A stretch of 64,000 bases of DNA from Salinicola halophyticus. Lineage in GTDB: Bacteria > Pseudomonadota > Gammaproteobacteria > Pseudomonadales > Halomonadaceae. The notes under the pieces are model-generated. The model was not told the origin of the DNA. It saw only the letters and a program-made list of their open reading frames with translations, and ran no database searches. The stretch's first letter is position 1. Each line of letters starts with the position of its first letter. The position numbers were made by a program, and so were the translations under genes. Location: NCBI RefSeq assembly GCF_003206695.1, contig NZ_PZJN01000006.1, positions 566,850 to 630,849 on the forward strand, written 5' to 3'. Below, piece by piece: positions 8,697-16,410 of this stretch.

Positions 8697-9515
8697 TCAT
8701 AAAGGGATGTCGATCGGTTCGGCAGCCTCAGCAGCGCTGGCGCCATCTTCCCACCGGGCACCGTTCTGCGTCAGATGTGCCTGCCAGCCGAACCGCGTGA
8801 GCAGGGCGGAAAAATGATTGTCGGGGGCTGCCTCCAATGTCAGCGTGCGGCCCTCGAACGGGTGTCGAAATTGCAAGAAAACCGCTGCGAGCAGCAGATG
8901 CGGGCAGTCCAGATGATCGCGAAAGTAGCGGTTGTGAAGGCCCTTGCCGTGTTTGGCATCATTGATGATCGGGTGCCCGCAGTGGGCCAGGTGACGTCGA
9001 ATCTGATGGCGCCGGCCCGTCTCCGGTCGCGCTTCCATCAGCGAATAGCGCGAGTGCGGATAGCGATCGACCGCAACCGGAATCTCCACCGTCGCCAGCC
9101 GCCGAAAATGGGTCAGTGCGGCTTGCGCCGGCATCTCTGCCTTGGGCCGAGTGCCGTCTTCTTCACGTAACGGCGCATCGACGCTGACCGTCTCCGGCCC
9201 CCAGCCGCGAACCACCGCCAGATAGCGCTTGGTCATCTGCTGCTCGGTGAACGCCAGGCTCAGCGCAGCGGCGGCATCGCTGTCCAGCGCGAACAGCAGG
9301 ACGCCGCCGGTGGGGCGATCCAGCCGGTGCACCGGATAGACATGCTGGCCGATCTGATCGCGCAGCGTCTGCATCACGAAACGGGTTTCGCCGCGGGCCA
9401 GCGCCGTACGATGCACCAGCATGCCGGGCGGCTTGGCCACGGCGATCAGGCGTGCGTCGCGATAGATCACCGCCAGCGGCGCAACAGGCGCGGTTGTGGC
9501 AAGCGTCGCGATCAT
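8697..9515 (-). CDS. truC: tRNA pseudouridine(65) synthase
   Basis: RluA-family pseudouridine synthase; the size (272 residues, E. coli TruC 260) and sequence best fit TruC, which modifies U65 of certain tRNAs. The catalytic motif VHRLDRPTGG carries the essential aspartate, and RRHQIRRHLAHCGHPIIND is the usual C-terminal family block. The ATG at 9515 begins a short linker before VIYRDARLIAVAKPPGM. It lies just upstream of tcdA on the minus strand; two tRNA-modification genes in one run make an operon likely. Confidence 0.85.
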   Translation of the reverse strand: MIATLATTAPVAPLAVIYRDARLIAVAKPPGMLVHRTALARGETRFVMQTLRDQIGQHVYPVHRLDRPTGGVLLFALDSDAAAALSLAFTEQQMTKRYLAVVRGWGPETVSVDAPLREEDGTRPKAEMPAQAALTHFRRLATVEIPVAVDRYPHSRYSLMEARPETGRRHQIRRHLAHCGHPIINDAKHGKGLHNRYFRDHLDCPHLLLAAVFLQFRHPFEGRTLTLEAAPDNHFSALLTRFGWQAHLTQNGARWEDGASAAEAAEPIDIPL

Positions 9516-9676
9516 GGATTGACCAGGGAAGTCGGGTAGAGCCCTATTGTCGGGGCTGACGCGGGCGATCTCAAGGGCCGGGCTGGACAGGGAGGCTGGA
9601 CACGAGGGCTGGGCATCCGCGCTGAGTAAGGCTAGCCTCGGGACAGCGAATGAACCCTCGGAATGAGTCTTTGCCC

Positions 9677-10405
9677 ATGAGTGATATCGATTCCCCGCAT
9701 CTGGTCGTGCTGACCGGTGCCGGCATCAGTGCCGAAAGCGGTCTCAAGACCTTTCGCGATGGCGATGGCCTGTGGGAGAACCACCACGTCGAGGATGTCG
9801 CCACGCCGCAAGCCTGGGCGCGAGATCCGCAAACCGTGCTGCGCTTCTACGACGAACGCCGCGAGCAGACCCGCCGGGCGCAGCCGAACGCCGCGCATCG
9901 GGCACTGGCCGAACTCGAGGCGGCAGGATTTCGGGTCAGCGTGGTCACCCAGAATATCGACGATCTGCACGAGCGCGCCGGTTCCCGCCATGTGCTGCAC
10001 CTGCACGGCGAGATTCGGCTGGCGCGCTCATCCGCCGACGCCAACCTGCGTTATCCGGTGGACGAAACGTCGACGACCGGCACCATCGCGCTCGGCGATC
10101 TGTGCGACAAGGGCAGCCAGCTGCGCCCGGACGTGGTCTGGTTCGGCGAGGCCGTGCCGCGCTATGCCGACGCTTGCGATATCGTTGCCGAGGCCGACGC
10201 GTTGCTGGTCGTCGGCACCTCGCTGGCGGTCATGCCCGCCGCGATGCTGCTGGATCAGGCCCCATTCGAGGCGCCGTGCTGGCTGGTTGACCCCAACGCG
10301 CGGGACCTGGCGCCGCCGGGGGTGAGCCCCATCGCCGAACCGGCCAGTCGCGGCGTACCGGCGCTGGTGGCGCGCTGGAAAGCGCAGGGTGACTTTGCTG
10401 GCTGA
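9677..10405 (+). CDS. Sirtuin-type NAD-dependent protein deacylase lacking zinc cysteines
   Basis: SIR2-family enzyme expected to remove acyl groups from lysines using NAD. NAD-binding motifs are GAGISAESGLKTFRD, TQNIDDLHERAG and the catalytic-histidine segment HLHGEI. At 242 residues it is a normal length. Oddly, the zinc-binding CxxC pairs of CobB-type sirtuins are missing: between HLHGE and RPDVVWFGE there is a single cysteine, in LCDKGSQLRP. From memory, this resembles a subfamily common in Bacteroidetes. I prefer the ATG at 9677 over that at 9650; neither has a strong ribosome-binding site. Confidence 0.85.
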   Translation: MSDIDSPHLVVLTGAGISAESGLKTFRDGDGLWENHHVEDVATPQAWARDPQTVLRFYDERREQTRRAQPNAAHRALAELEAAGFRVSVVTQNIDDLHERAGSRHVLHLHGEIRLARSSADANLRYPVDETSTTGTIALGDLCDKGSQLRPDVVWFGEAVPRYADACDIVAEADALLVVGTSLAVMPAAMLLDQAPFEAPCWLVDPNARDLAPPGVSPIAEPASRGVPALVARWKAQGDFAG

Positions 10406-10437
10406 GCGTTGTGGCCGACCGAGCGTTGTGACTGACT
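10404..10437. repeat. Two 17-bp tandem repeats
   Basis: GAGCGTTGTGGCCGACC (10404-10420) is followed directly by GAGCGTTGTGACTGACT (10421-10437), 14 of 17 bases alike, straddling the sirtuin stop codon. Confidence 0.6.
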
Positions 10438-10647
10438 GGGCGCTTAAATTGGCGACGCGTTTCGTCTGGCAGCGCGTTTCGCACCATTAGCGGCCTTTTG
10501 CCTATTTAGTCGCGGCGTCCGGTGCGGCAAAATGGCGCGCCCGGTCGGCGTCGGCGCGATATCGCCTCGGCATCGGCCCCAACAGAGCCGCTCGAGCGGC
10601 CCAGGTGTGCCAAGCCGGCACGCCACTCATCGCTAGGACACTTCATC

Positions 10648-11601
10648 ATGTTTGAACGCATCAACCGGTTGTTCCCGGTCTGGGCCGTCTTGCTGGCCGT
10701 CATCGCCGCTTTCGAGCCGCAGCTCTTCGTCGGGCTGAAGGCGGATATCACGACCCTGCTGGTGGTGATCATGTTTGCCATGGGCCTGACGCTGACCCGC
10801 GAAGACTTCGCGCGGGTGATCAAGTCGCCCAAGCCGATCGCCGTCGGCGTCGTGCTGCAGTTTCTGATCATGCCCGTTGCCGCGCTGCTGGTGTCTCGCG
10901 TGCTGCAGCTCAGCCCGGAGCTGACCACCGGCATGATCCTGGTCGGCGCCACCGCAGGCGGCACCTCTTCCAACGTGATGACCTGGCTGGCCGGCGGCCA
11001 CGTGGCGCTTTCGGTGTCGATGACCATGGTTTCCACCGTGATTTCGGTCGTCGCCACGCCGTTCATCACCTGGCTGCTGGTTGGCCAGACCATCGACGTG
11101 CCGGTTCTCGGCATGCTGGTGAGCATCGCCAAGCTGGTCATCGCGCCGATCGCGCTGGGCGTGATCGTGCATCACCTGCTGGGCGCGCGTATCCGCAAGA
11201 TCGAATCGGCGCTGGCCACGCTCGCCATGGCCGCCATCGTGCTGATCATCGCCATCGTCGTCGCGCTCAATGCCGGCAATCTGGCCACGCTGGGGCCGAT
11301 CGTCGCGATCGCCGTCATCGCCCACAACGGCATCGGGCTCACCGCCGGTTACTGGCTGAGCCGCGCGCTGGGCTTCGACATTCGCACCGCTCGTACCATC
11401 GCCTTCGAGGTCGGCCTGCAGAATTCCGGCCTCGCGGTCTCGCTTGCCAACCAGTTCTTCACCGCCGGTGCCGCGCTGCCGGGGGCGCTGTTCTCCGTCT
11501 GGCACAATGTTTCCGGTTCGCTGCTGGCGGGTTACTGGAAACAGCGGGGTGTTCGCGCCAAGGGCGCAACGGCAGACACGAGCGAGAGCGTCAGCCGCTG
11601 A
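10648..11601 (+). CDS. Bile acid:sodium symporter (BASS) family transporter
   Basis: Inner-membrane carrier of the BASS/SBF family, about nine hydrophobic segments in 317 residues. Family members move organic anions with sodium; the substrate here cannot be told from sequence. Supporting motifs are GLTLTREDF after the second helix, VGATAGGTSSNVMTWLAGG, and the C-terminal EVGLQNSGLAVSLA crossover region. The ATG at 10648 (MFERINRLF) is chosen over an upstream open frame to 10522 because the preceding residues are not membrane-like. A strong terminator follows at 11641. Confidence 0.88.
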   Translation: MFERINRLFPVWAVLLAVIAAFEPQLFVGLKADITTLLVVIMFAMGLTLTREDFARVIKSPKPIAVGVVLQFLIMPVAALLVSRVLQLSPELTTGMILVGATAGGTSSNVMTWLAGGHVALSVSMTMVSTVISVVATPFITWLLVGQTIDVPVLGMLVSIAKLVIAPIALGVIVHHLLGARIRKIESALATLAMAAIVLIIAIVVALNAGNLATLGPIVAIAVIAHNGIGLTAGYWLSRALGFDIRTARTIAFEVGLQNSGLAVSLANQFFTAGAALPGALFSVWHNVSGSLLAGYWKQRGVRAKGATADTSESVSR

Positions 11602-11640
11602 GATCGATACGAATGTTGTCTTAATTCCGACGCTGGAGAA

Positions 11641-11677
11641 GCGGGGCGAAGTGCTAGAATGCGCGCCCCGCTTTTTT
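11641..11677 (+). terminator. Rho-independent terminator after the BASS gene
   Basis: GCGGGGCG (11641-11648) pairs perfectly with CGCCCCGC (11664-11671), followed by six T residues. It ends 20 bases before the tapT start, so a promoter for tapT must overlap it or lie very close. Confidence 0.85.
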
Positions 11678-11697
11678 GTGCGCGAGACAGCCGAACC

Positions 11698-12504
11698 ATG
11701 CGTGATGATGCCGAACGGACGACCGAATCCCGGCCGCCGAGCGAGACCGAGTTTCCGAGTGCCGAGGCCAGCCGCGAAGCGGTCGTCGGCGAAGCGACCC
11801 CGCCGCGCCGCGAGTTCAAGGCGCGAGGCAGCTTCGTCGAACGTTGCGACGGCTGCCGTCTGCCGGTGCTCAACTGCCTGTGCCCTTATCGCGTCATGGC
11901 GACGAGCGAGGCCCAGGTATGGCTGCTGACGCACTCCTACGAACATCACAAGCCTACCAACACCGGACGGCTGATCGCCGACGTGCTACCGCAGACCCAG
12001 ACCTTCACCTGGTATCGCACCGAGCCGGAGGCACGCCTGCTCGAGCTGCTGGCGGATCGGCGCTACGTACCGTTCGTCGTCTTCCCCGATGACCAGCCGG
12101 ACTATCAACACCGCGTGGTCGACGAGCGTGCGGTGATCAGCGCCAAGCAGGATGGCTTCATTCCGGTGTTCATCCTGATCGACGGCACCTGGCGCCAGGC
12201 GCGGCGTATCTTCCGCAAGAGCCCGTATCTGGATGGCCTGCCGGTGCTGCCGTTGCATACCGACCGGCTGACCCGCTATAGGTTGCGCAAGCCGGCATCT
12301 GCTGCGCATCTCTGTACCGCCGAGGTCGCCGCCGAACTGCTGCGCAAGACTGGTGATGTCGACGCCGCCGACGTGCTCGACGACTATTTCGACGCCTTCA
12401 ACCAGAGCTACGCCGAGAGCCGCTTCTACCGCAAGATCGAAAAGCCCAGCGCCGCCATGCAGCGCCTGCTCGATCGGCGTGCCCTCGAAACGACCGACGC
12501 CTGA
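11698..12504 (+). CDS. tapT: tRNA-uridine aminocarboxypropyltransferase (DTW domain)
   Basis: DTW-domain enzyme of the TapT type, which transfers the aminocarboxypropyl group of SAM to U47 of tRNA (acp3U47). The 268 residues have a divergent charged N-terminal tail of about 45 residues, then a zinc-ribbon-like CDGCRLPVLNCLC, LLTHSYEHHKPTNTG, and the naming motif DGTWRQARR. The ATG at 11698 is used because the earlier candidate at 11659 lies inside the terminator stem. Transcription is probably independent of the preceding gene. Confidence 0.85.
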   Translation: MRDDAERTTESRPPSETEFPSAEASREAVVGEATPPRREFKARGSFVERCDGCRLPVLNCLCPYRVMATSEAQVWLLTHSYEHHKPTNTGRLIADVLPQTQTFTWYRTEPEARLLELLADRRYVPFVVFPDDQPDYQHRVVDERAVISAKQDGFIPVFILIDGTWRQARRIFRKSPYLDGLPVLPLHTDRLTRYRLRKPASAAHLCTAEVAAELLRKTGDVDAADVLDDYFDAFNQSYAESRFYRKIEKPSAAMQRLLDRRALETTDA

Positions 12505-12567
12505 GCGGCTTTTTCGTTTTGTTCGCCGGATGAGCTCTGGCCTGACCTGATTGCCGCCCCGCAGTGT

Positions 12568-12644
12568 TAGAGAACTGGCAGAGAACTGGCAGAGAGGTGG
12601 TAGAGAGGTGGCTAAGAAGCGATAGAGAGGTGACAGATGAGTCG
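12568..12644. repeat. Seven degenerate 11-bp tandem repeats
   Basis: Starting at 12568 the sequence repeats every 11 bases: TAGAGAACTGG, CAGAGAACTGG, CAGAGAGGTGG, TAGAGAGGTGG, CTAAGAAGCGA, TAGAGAGGTGA, CAGATGAGTCG. The first four and the sixth are very alike. The array lies between tapT and the zinT promoter, close to one helical turn per unit. Confidence 0.75.
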
Positions 12645-12701
12645 CGGCAGGCAGGCCGCGCCATCGGCTGCACTGCGTCCCGAACGTTCGCAGTGATTGA
12701 T

Positions 12702-12724
12702 AAAATGTTATGATATAACGTATT
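12702..12724 (+). promoter_or_regulatory. Zur-type operator upstream of zinT
   Basis: The core GTTATGATATAAC (12707-12719) matches the gammaproteobacterial Zur consensus GTTATAnTATAAC with one change and has matching flanks. It sits about 55 bases before the zinT start. A closely related site (GTTATGTTATTAC, 11 of 13 alike) precedes rpmE2, another typical Zur target. Confidence 0.75.
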
Positions 12725-12775
12725 GTGTGGGTGGCGATGCAGTCTTCACGTCATTCAGAAAAAGAGATACGAATC

Positions 12776-13474
12776 ATGAAATTATTATCAGTGCGGAGCG
12801 CGGGTGTCGTGGCAGTCGGTTTGCTGACCATGGGGAGTTTCCAGACCGTCCTCGCCGAGGATCACGATGGTCATGGCCATAGCCACGAACATGACGATCA
12901 CGACCACAGCCATGACCATGAACACAGCCACGATCACGGCGACGATATCCATGCGGGTTACTTCGACGACGACCAGGTCGAAGATCGAAAGCTTTCCGAC
13001 TGGGAAGGGGACTGGCAGTCCGTCTATCCCTATCTCCAGGACGGCACACTCGATGACGTCTTCGCCCACAAGGCCGAGCACGGCGACAAGACGGCGGCCG
13101 AATACAAAGCCTACTACGAGAAGGGCTATCGGACCGACGTGAACCGTATCGTCATCGACGGCGACAAGGTCACCTTTTTTGATGACGGCGAAGCGCATAC
13201 CGGCGAGTACACCTACGACGGCTATGAGATTCTGACCTACGAAGCCGGCAACCGTGGCGTGCGCTATATCTTCGAGCGGGAAAGCGGGGACGACGACGCC
13301 CCGCAGTACTTCCAGTTCAGCGACCACGCCATCTCGCCCACCGATGCGGACCACTACCACATCTATATGGGTGACGATCGCGACGCGCTGCTCGACGAAG
13401 TCGTCAACTGGCCTACCTACTATCCTGCCGATCTGAGCGGTGAAGAGGTCGCCGAAGAGATGATGGCGCACTAA
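12776..13474 (+). CDS. zinT: Periplasmic zinc-binding protein ZinT
   Basis: Periplasmic metal-binding protein made under zinc starvation, thought to hand zinc to the ZnuABC uptake system. The 232 residues begin with a signal peptide (about residues 1-24, ending VLAED), followed by a histidine/aspartate-rich linker at about 25-52 with HDH and HSH repeats, then the YodA/ZinT domain with LSDWEGDWQSVYPYL and the C-terminal metal-site region HAISPTDADHYHIYMGD. The ATG at 12776 is preferred since it starts the signal peptide. It has its own Zur-type box and appears monocistronic; tRNA-Arg follows. Confidence 0.93.
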   Translation: MKLLSVRSAGVVAVGLLTMGSFQTVLAEDHDGHGHSHEHDDHDHSHDHEHSHDHGDDIHAGYFDDDQVEDRKLSDWEGDWQSVYPYLQDGTLDDVFAHKAEHGDKTAAEYKAYYEKGYRTDVNRIVIDGDKVTFFDDGEAHTGEYTYDGYEILTYEAGNRGVRYIFERESGDDDAPQYFQFSDHAISPTDADHYHIYMGDDRDALLDEVVNWPTYYPADLSGEEVAEEMMAH

Positions 13475-13540
13475 GCGCTATTCCGGGCCTCCGCTGCACT
13501 CGCATCGGGGGCCCCGGTAATGTTATCGTCTGCGCCGTGC

Positions 13541-13617
13541 GCCCGAGTGGCTCAACTGGATAGAGCAACGGCCTTCGAAGCCGTGGGTTGCAGGTTCGAG
13601 TCCTGCCTCGGGCGCCA
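13541..13617 (+). tRNA. tRNA-Arg (anticodon UCG)
   Basis: The 77 bases fold as a full cloverleaf: acceptor GCCCGAG with CTCGGGC, D stem GCTC/GAGC, anticodon stem ACGGC/GCCGT around the loop CTTCGAA (anticodon TCG, reading CGA), T arm GCAGG/CCTGC with loop TTCGAGT, and an encoded CCA end. It is the last core feature before an accessory stretch, and such tRNA 3' ends are frequent insertion sites. Confidence 0.95.
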
Positions 13618-13723
13618 TTTCGATTGATCTCGAATCATCCCGCCTTACCGAACCGCGCATCATCACCAATCTTGCCTGCTGTTCGGCTCATCAATACCCA
13701 TTCTGCATTACGATCTTCAAAGC

Positions 13724-13890
13724 TCACGCCACCAGTTTTTCGACCATCAAAATGATCGAGTGGATCACCTTGATATGGATCTCCTGGATGCGGTCGGCGT
13801 AGCCGAAATGAGGAACCCGAATTTCCACGTCGGCGAGCCCCGCCAATTTGCCGCCATCCTTGCCGGTCAATAGTATGATGCTCATGCTCT
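13724..13890 (-). pseudogene. gmhA 3'-end fragment
   Basis: On the minus strand this encodes only the last ~55 residues of sedoheptulose-7-phosphate isomerase, from [17 protein letters not shown] through [14 protein letters not shown] to MVEKLVA and a TGA at 13724. The N-terminal three quarters are missing. Within it, 13743-13869 is almost identical to the intact gmhA at 16430-16556, but the flanks differ (ending EKLVA here, EQLVD there). It is therefore a remnant or junction of a second gmhA allele, not a plain local copy. Confidence 0.85.
13743..13869 (+). repeat. 127-bp direct repeat, left copy
   Basis: Matches 16430-16556 at 126 of 127 positions, the difference being at 13808 (A) versus 16495 (G). 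The two copies are in the same orientation, 2,687 bases apart, and bracket the GNAT, lrp-type, azlC and azlD genes. Recombination between them would remove that block and leave one complete gmhA. Confidence 0.9.
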
Positions 13891-13928
13891 TTGCTCTCTT
13901 AGCACTTGAGTGAAGTTCGCGAGAAGCA

Positions 13929-14480
13929 ATGCGACAAACGCGAGTCTTTACGATGACGAATGTGAAAATCTTTCAGCCCGGCACTGAGAATGAGCAGGCG
14001 TTTCTGGCTGCCGTGCAGCGCAGCGAGTCCCTCTTCGACAGGTGGGTTTCACCACCAGATACTCCGGAGAAATACGCCGATCATCTGCGCCGCTATTCGG
14101 CGGAGACGCACTACAGTTATTTGGCCCAGGCAACTGACGGCGCGCTGATTGGCTGTATCAACCTGAACGAAATTGTTCGTGGCGCGCTCCAGTCTGCGTA
14201 CTTGGGTTATTACGCGTTCAGTCCGAACCAAGGCAAAGGGTTAATGAAGGAAGCATTGGATACCGTGATTTCCCACGCCTTCGACAAACACGAGCTTCAT
14301 CGACTGGAAGCCAATATTCAGCCAGACAACGTGAGCTCGATTTGCCTGGTCAAGTCACTGGGCTTTCGGTTGGAAGGATATTCGCCGCGGTACCTGAAAA
14401 TTGACGGCGAATGGAGAGACCACGAGCGCTATGCGATCACGTCGGATGAGTGGGTTTCACAGGCACATGCTGTCCGGTAG
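13929..14480 (+). CDS. GNAT family N-acetyltransferase (RimJ/RimL type)
   Basis: Acetyl-CoA-dependent transferase of 183 residues. The acetyl-CoA pyrophosphate loop is seen in [17 protein letters not shown], and the RimL-type C-terminus in [18 protein letters not shown] followed by [20 protein letters not shown]. The target (ribosomal protein, amino acid or small molecule) cannot be assigned. The ATG at 13929 is used; one at 13953 is also possible. Base composition is less GC-rich than the core, and the gene lies within the block bracketed by the gmhA repeat, so it is probably acquired. Confidence 0.85.
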   Translation: MRQTRVFTMTNVKIFQPGTENEQAFLAAVQRSESLFDRWVSPPDTPEKYADHLRRYSAETHYSYLAQATDGALIGCINLNEIVRGALQSAYLGYYAFSPNQGKGLMKEALDTVISHAFDKHELHRLEANIQPDNVSSICLVKSLGFRLEGYSPRYLKIDGEWRDHERYAITSDEWVSQAHAVR

Positions 14481-14612
14481 ATCAATTCGAAGGCGCCTGG
14501 CAAGCTTTAGTCGAAAATCCGTTTTCGGTTATTAGCGATTACATCCCTTGATCTTCAAGCATGTTCGTTTTGTCGCCGTCATATTGAACGTTACAGCCCG
14601 TACTATGGAATC

Positions 14613-15086
14613 CTAGAGCTCTATCTTGGAAGTACATTTGATCTCTTCCATAGGGATCTCGGTTTTGACACTCTGAACAATTTTCAGATTGGTCAGGTGT
14701 TGCATCTGGAACCGTCGGTAGGCGGACAGATCCTCGACGGCGACCCTCAACAGAAAGTCGCAGTCCCCGGCCATGAGGTGGCACTCAAGGACCTGGGGCA
14801 TCTGCTTCACCAGCTCCGTGAATTGATGGACTGTCTCCTCGTCCTGGCCCGTTAGCCAAACTCGTGTAAATACGCTCACGCCGATACCGACCTTGGCTCC
14901 ATCCAGCAGGGCGGCGTACCCTCGAACGACACCGGCTTCCTCAAGTAAACGCACTCTACGTAAGCACGTTGAAGGCGAGAGTCCGGTGCGTTTGGCAAGC
15001 TCCAAGTTTTGCACACGGCCATCTCGCTGTAATGCGTTCAATATTCGTCGGTCCGTCTTGTCGAGGGGGTATGGTTTTGAATTCAA
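14613..15086 (-). CDS. Lrp/AsnC family transcriptional regulator
   Basis: Feast-famine regulator: a helix-turn-helix (LDKTDRRILNALQRDGRV, then LAKRTGLSPSTCLRRVR) followed by an amino-acid-sensing RAM domain. It is divergent from azlCD, whose products export branched-chain amino acids, so it is probably their local regulator. The best start is the TTG at 15086, preceded by AGGGAG, giving 157 residues, the usual family size; the frame is open to 15203, but that extension would run through the divergent promoter. A 15-bp palindrome lies 20 bases upstream. Confidence 0.87.
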   Translation of the reverse strand: MNSKPYPLDKTDRRILNALQRDGRVQNLELAKRTGLSPSTCLRRVRLLEEAGVVRGYAALLDGAKVGIGVSVFTRVWLTGQDEETVHQFTELVKQMPQVLECHLMAGDCDFLLRVAVEDLSAYRRFQMQHLTNLKIVQSVKTEIPMEEIKCTSKIEL

Positions 15087-15106
15087 TTTATTGCTCCCTA
15101 TTTGAA

Positions 15107-15121
15107 ATTTTGTACCAAAAT
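15107..15121. promoter_or_regulatory. 15-bp palindrome between lrp-type gene and azlC
   Basis: ATTTTGTACCAAAAT has perfect 6-base arms (ATTTTG/CAAAAT) around TAC. Lrp/AsnC proteins commonly bind 15-bp palindromes of this layout, so this is a candidate autoregulatory and azlCD operator. A second short dyad, ATGAACTCAT, lies at 15180-15189. Confidence 0.5.
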
Positions 15122-15208
15122 GTACCTTCTGGATAGCGCATAAAAAAGCCAAATTTCGGGCAGTGGTCGATAGGCTAACCATGAACTCATGATTAGCGAG
15201 CACGTCTT

Positions 15209-15925
15209 ATGTATTCCACATCCGAAATGAAGTTATATCGCTGGGCAGAGCTGAAGCGGGGAATTAGGGACGCTTTCCCGGTCATCATCGGTCTAGTGCC
15301 ACTAGCGCTAGTGCTAGGCGCACAGGCGAGCAAAAAAGGAATGAGCACGGTCGAGGTATCGCTGATGACGGCGCTCAACTACGCTGGCGGATCTGAATTC
15401 GCGGCAATCGAGCTATGGTCCTCCCCGCCTAACATTGCGGTGATTGTCGCAATGACGTTCTTGATCAACAGTCGCCACATCGTCATGGGCGCGACACTGG
15501 CTCCGCTACTGAAGCATTTGCCTTTCCGTAAGACTCTGCCTGCTCTTTTCTTCATGTGTGATGAGAGCTGGGCTATGGGGGTTGCCGATGCCAGAGGATC
15601 ATCGCGATTCCAGCCCTTCAGTTTCCACTATTACCTGGGTGTTGCTCTTTTGCTCTGGTTCAACTGGGTTGCATTCACGTCTCTAGGGGCGCTGATCGGC
15701 CCAGCCTTGACTGACATTAGGGCGTGGGGATTCGATATGGCTTTTCCAGCCGTGTTTCTTGTACTGCTGCGAGGCATGTGGAAAGGATTGAAGTTCGCGT
15801 TGCCTTGGCTTGTCAGTCTGCTGATTGCATGTGGATCATGGCTATGGCTGCCGCAGGGATGGTTCGTGCCGACTGGCGCTCTTGGTGGGCTATTAGTGGC
15901 ATATCTGTTGGGGGGTGACCGTTGA
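15209..15925 (+). CDS. azlC: AzlC family branched-chain amino acid exporter subunit
   Basis: Large subunit of a two-component AzlCD exporter for branched-chain amino acids or analogues. The 238-residue membrane protein shows the family pattern: DAFPVIIGLVPLALVLG, MTALNYAGGSEFAAIELW and FLINSRHIVMGATLAP in the first half, and several further helices. It overlaps azlD as TGATG. A divergent Lrp-type gene lies upstream. GC content is lower than in the core genes, and the pair is inside the repeat-bracketed block. Confidence 0.9.
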   Translation: MYSTSEMKLYRWAELKRGIRDAFPVIIGLVPLALVLGAQASKKGMSTVEVSLMTALNYAGGSEFAAIELWSSPPNIAVIVAMTFLINSRHIVMGATLAPLLKHLPFRKTLPALFFMCDESWAMGVADARGSSRFQPFSFHYYLGVALLLWFNWVAFTSLGALIGPALTDIRAWGFDMAFPAVFLVLLRGMWKGLKFALPWLVSLLIACGSWLWLPQGWFVPTGALGGLLVAYLLGGDR

Positions 15926-16224
15926 TGATTTCATTCGACGTAGCCCTGACGATAGCCCTTATGGGGCTAGCCACTTACTCCACTCGACTGATCGGATTTC
16001 TCGCGATCCATAAGCTAGCATTGAACGCGAGAGCTACACGGGTCATGGAAGCCGCCCCCGGCTGCGTGTTAATCACGGTGATAGCGCCAAGGTTCGTAGC
16101 GGGAAACATGGGAGAGTTGCTGGCGTTAGCAATCACCATGTTAGCCGCTATTCGTTTCTCGCTGCTCCCTACCGTTATGATTAGTGTGATCTCTACCGGC
16201 TTAGTGCGTCATTTATGGGGATGA
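15925..16224 (+). CDS. azlD: AzlD family branched-chain amino acid exporter subunit
   Basis: Small partner (99 residues, about three to four membrane helices) of AzlC. It starts at the ATG 15925 overlapping the azlC stop; TTG at 15922 is less likely. Family features are the early GLATYSTRLIGFL and APGCVLITVIAPRF. The following 186 bases before gmhA show no gene. Confidence 0.88.
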   Translation: MISFDVALTIALMGLATYSTRLIGFLAIHKLALNARATRVMEAAPGCVLITVIAPRFVAGNMGELLALAITMLAAIRFSLLPTVMISVISTGLVRHLWG

Positions 16225-16410
16225 AGTCTTCATTATTTTTTGAAGATCATTTCAATGGCCTCGGTCGAGAGCTGCCAAGCCGGATGCAGAAAAAGTGCGG
16301 CGGATGGCCGGACCAACGACCACATTAGGTCAAAGCGTGTCGGTCACGCCAACGGCTACCGCTGCAAGCGCGCCAAATAGATCGGTGCTTATGCAGCGTC
16401 CCTTGTGGGT

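Noticed and set aside
12900-12960. CAT/GAC-rich repeat as a possible non-coding repeat or CRISPR-like array
   Set aside because: It encodes the histidine-aspartate linker of ZinT in frame; no repeat-spacer structure exists.
13724-13890. gmhA fragment as a functional short gene
   Set aside because: It lacks the start, the SIS-domain core and the active-site residues of the N-terminal three quarters.
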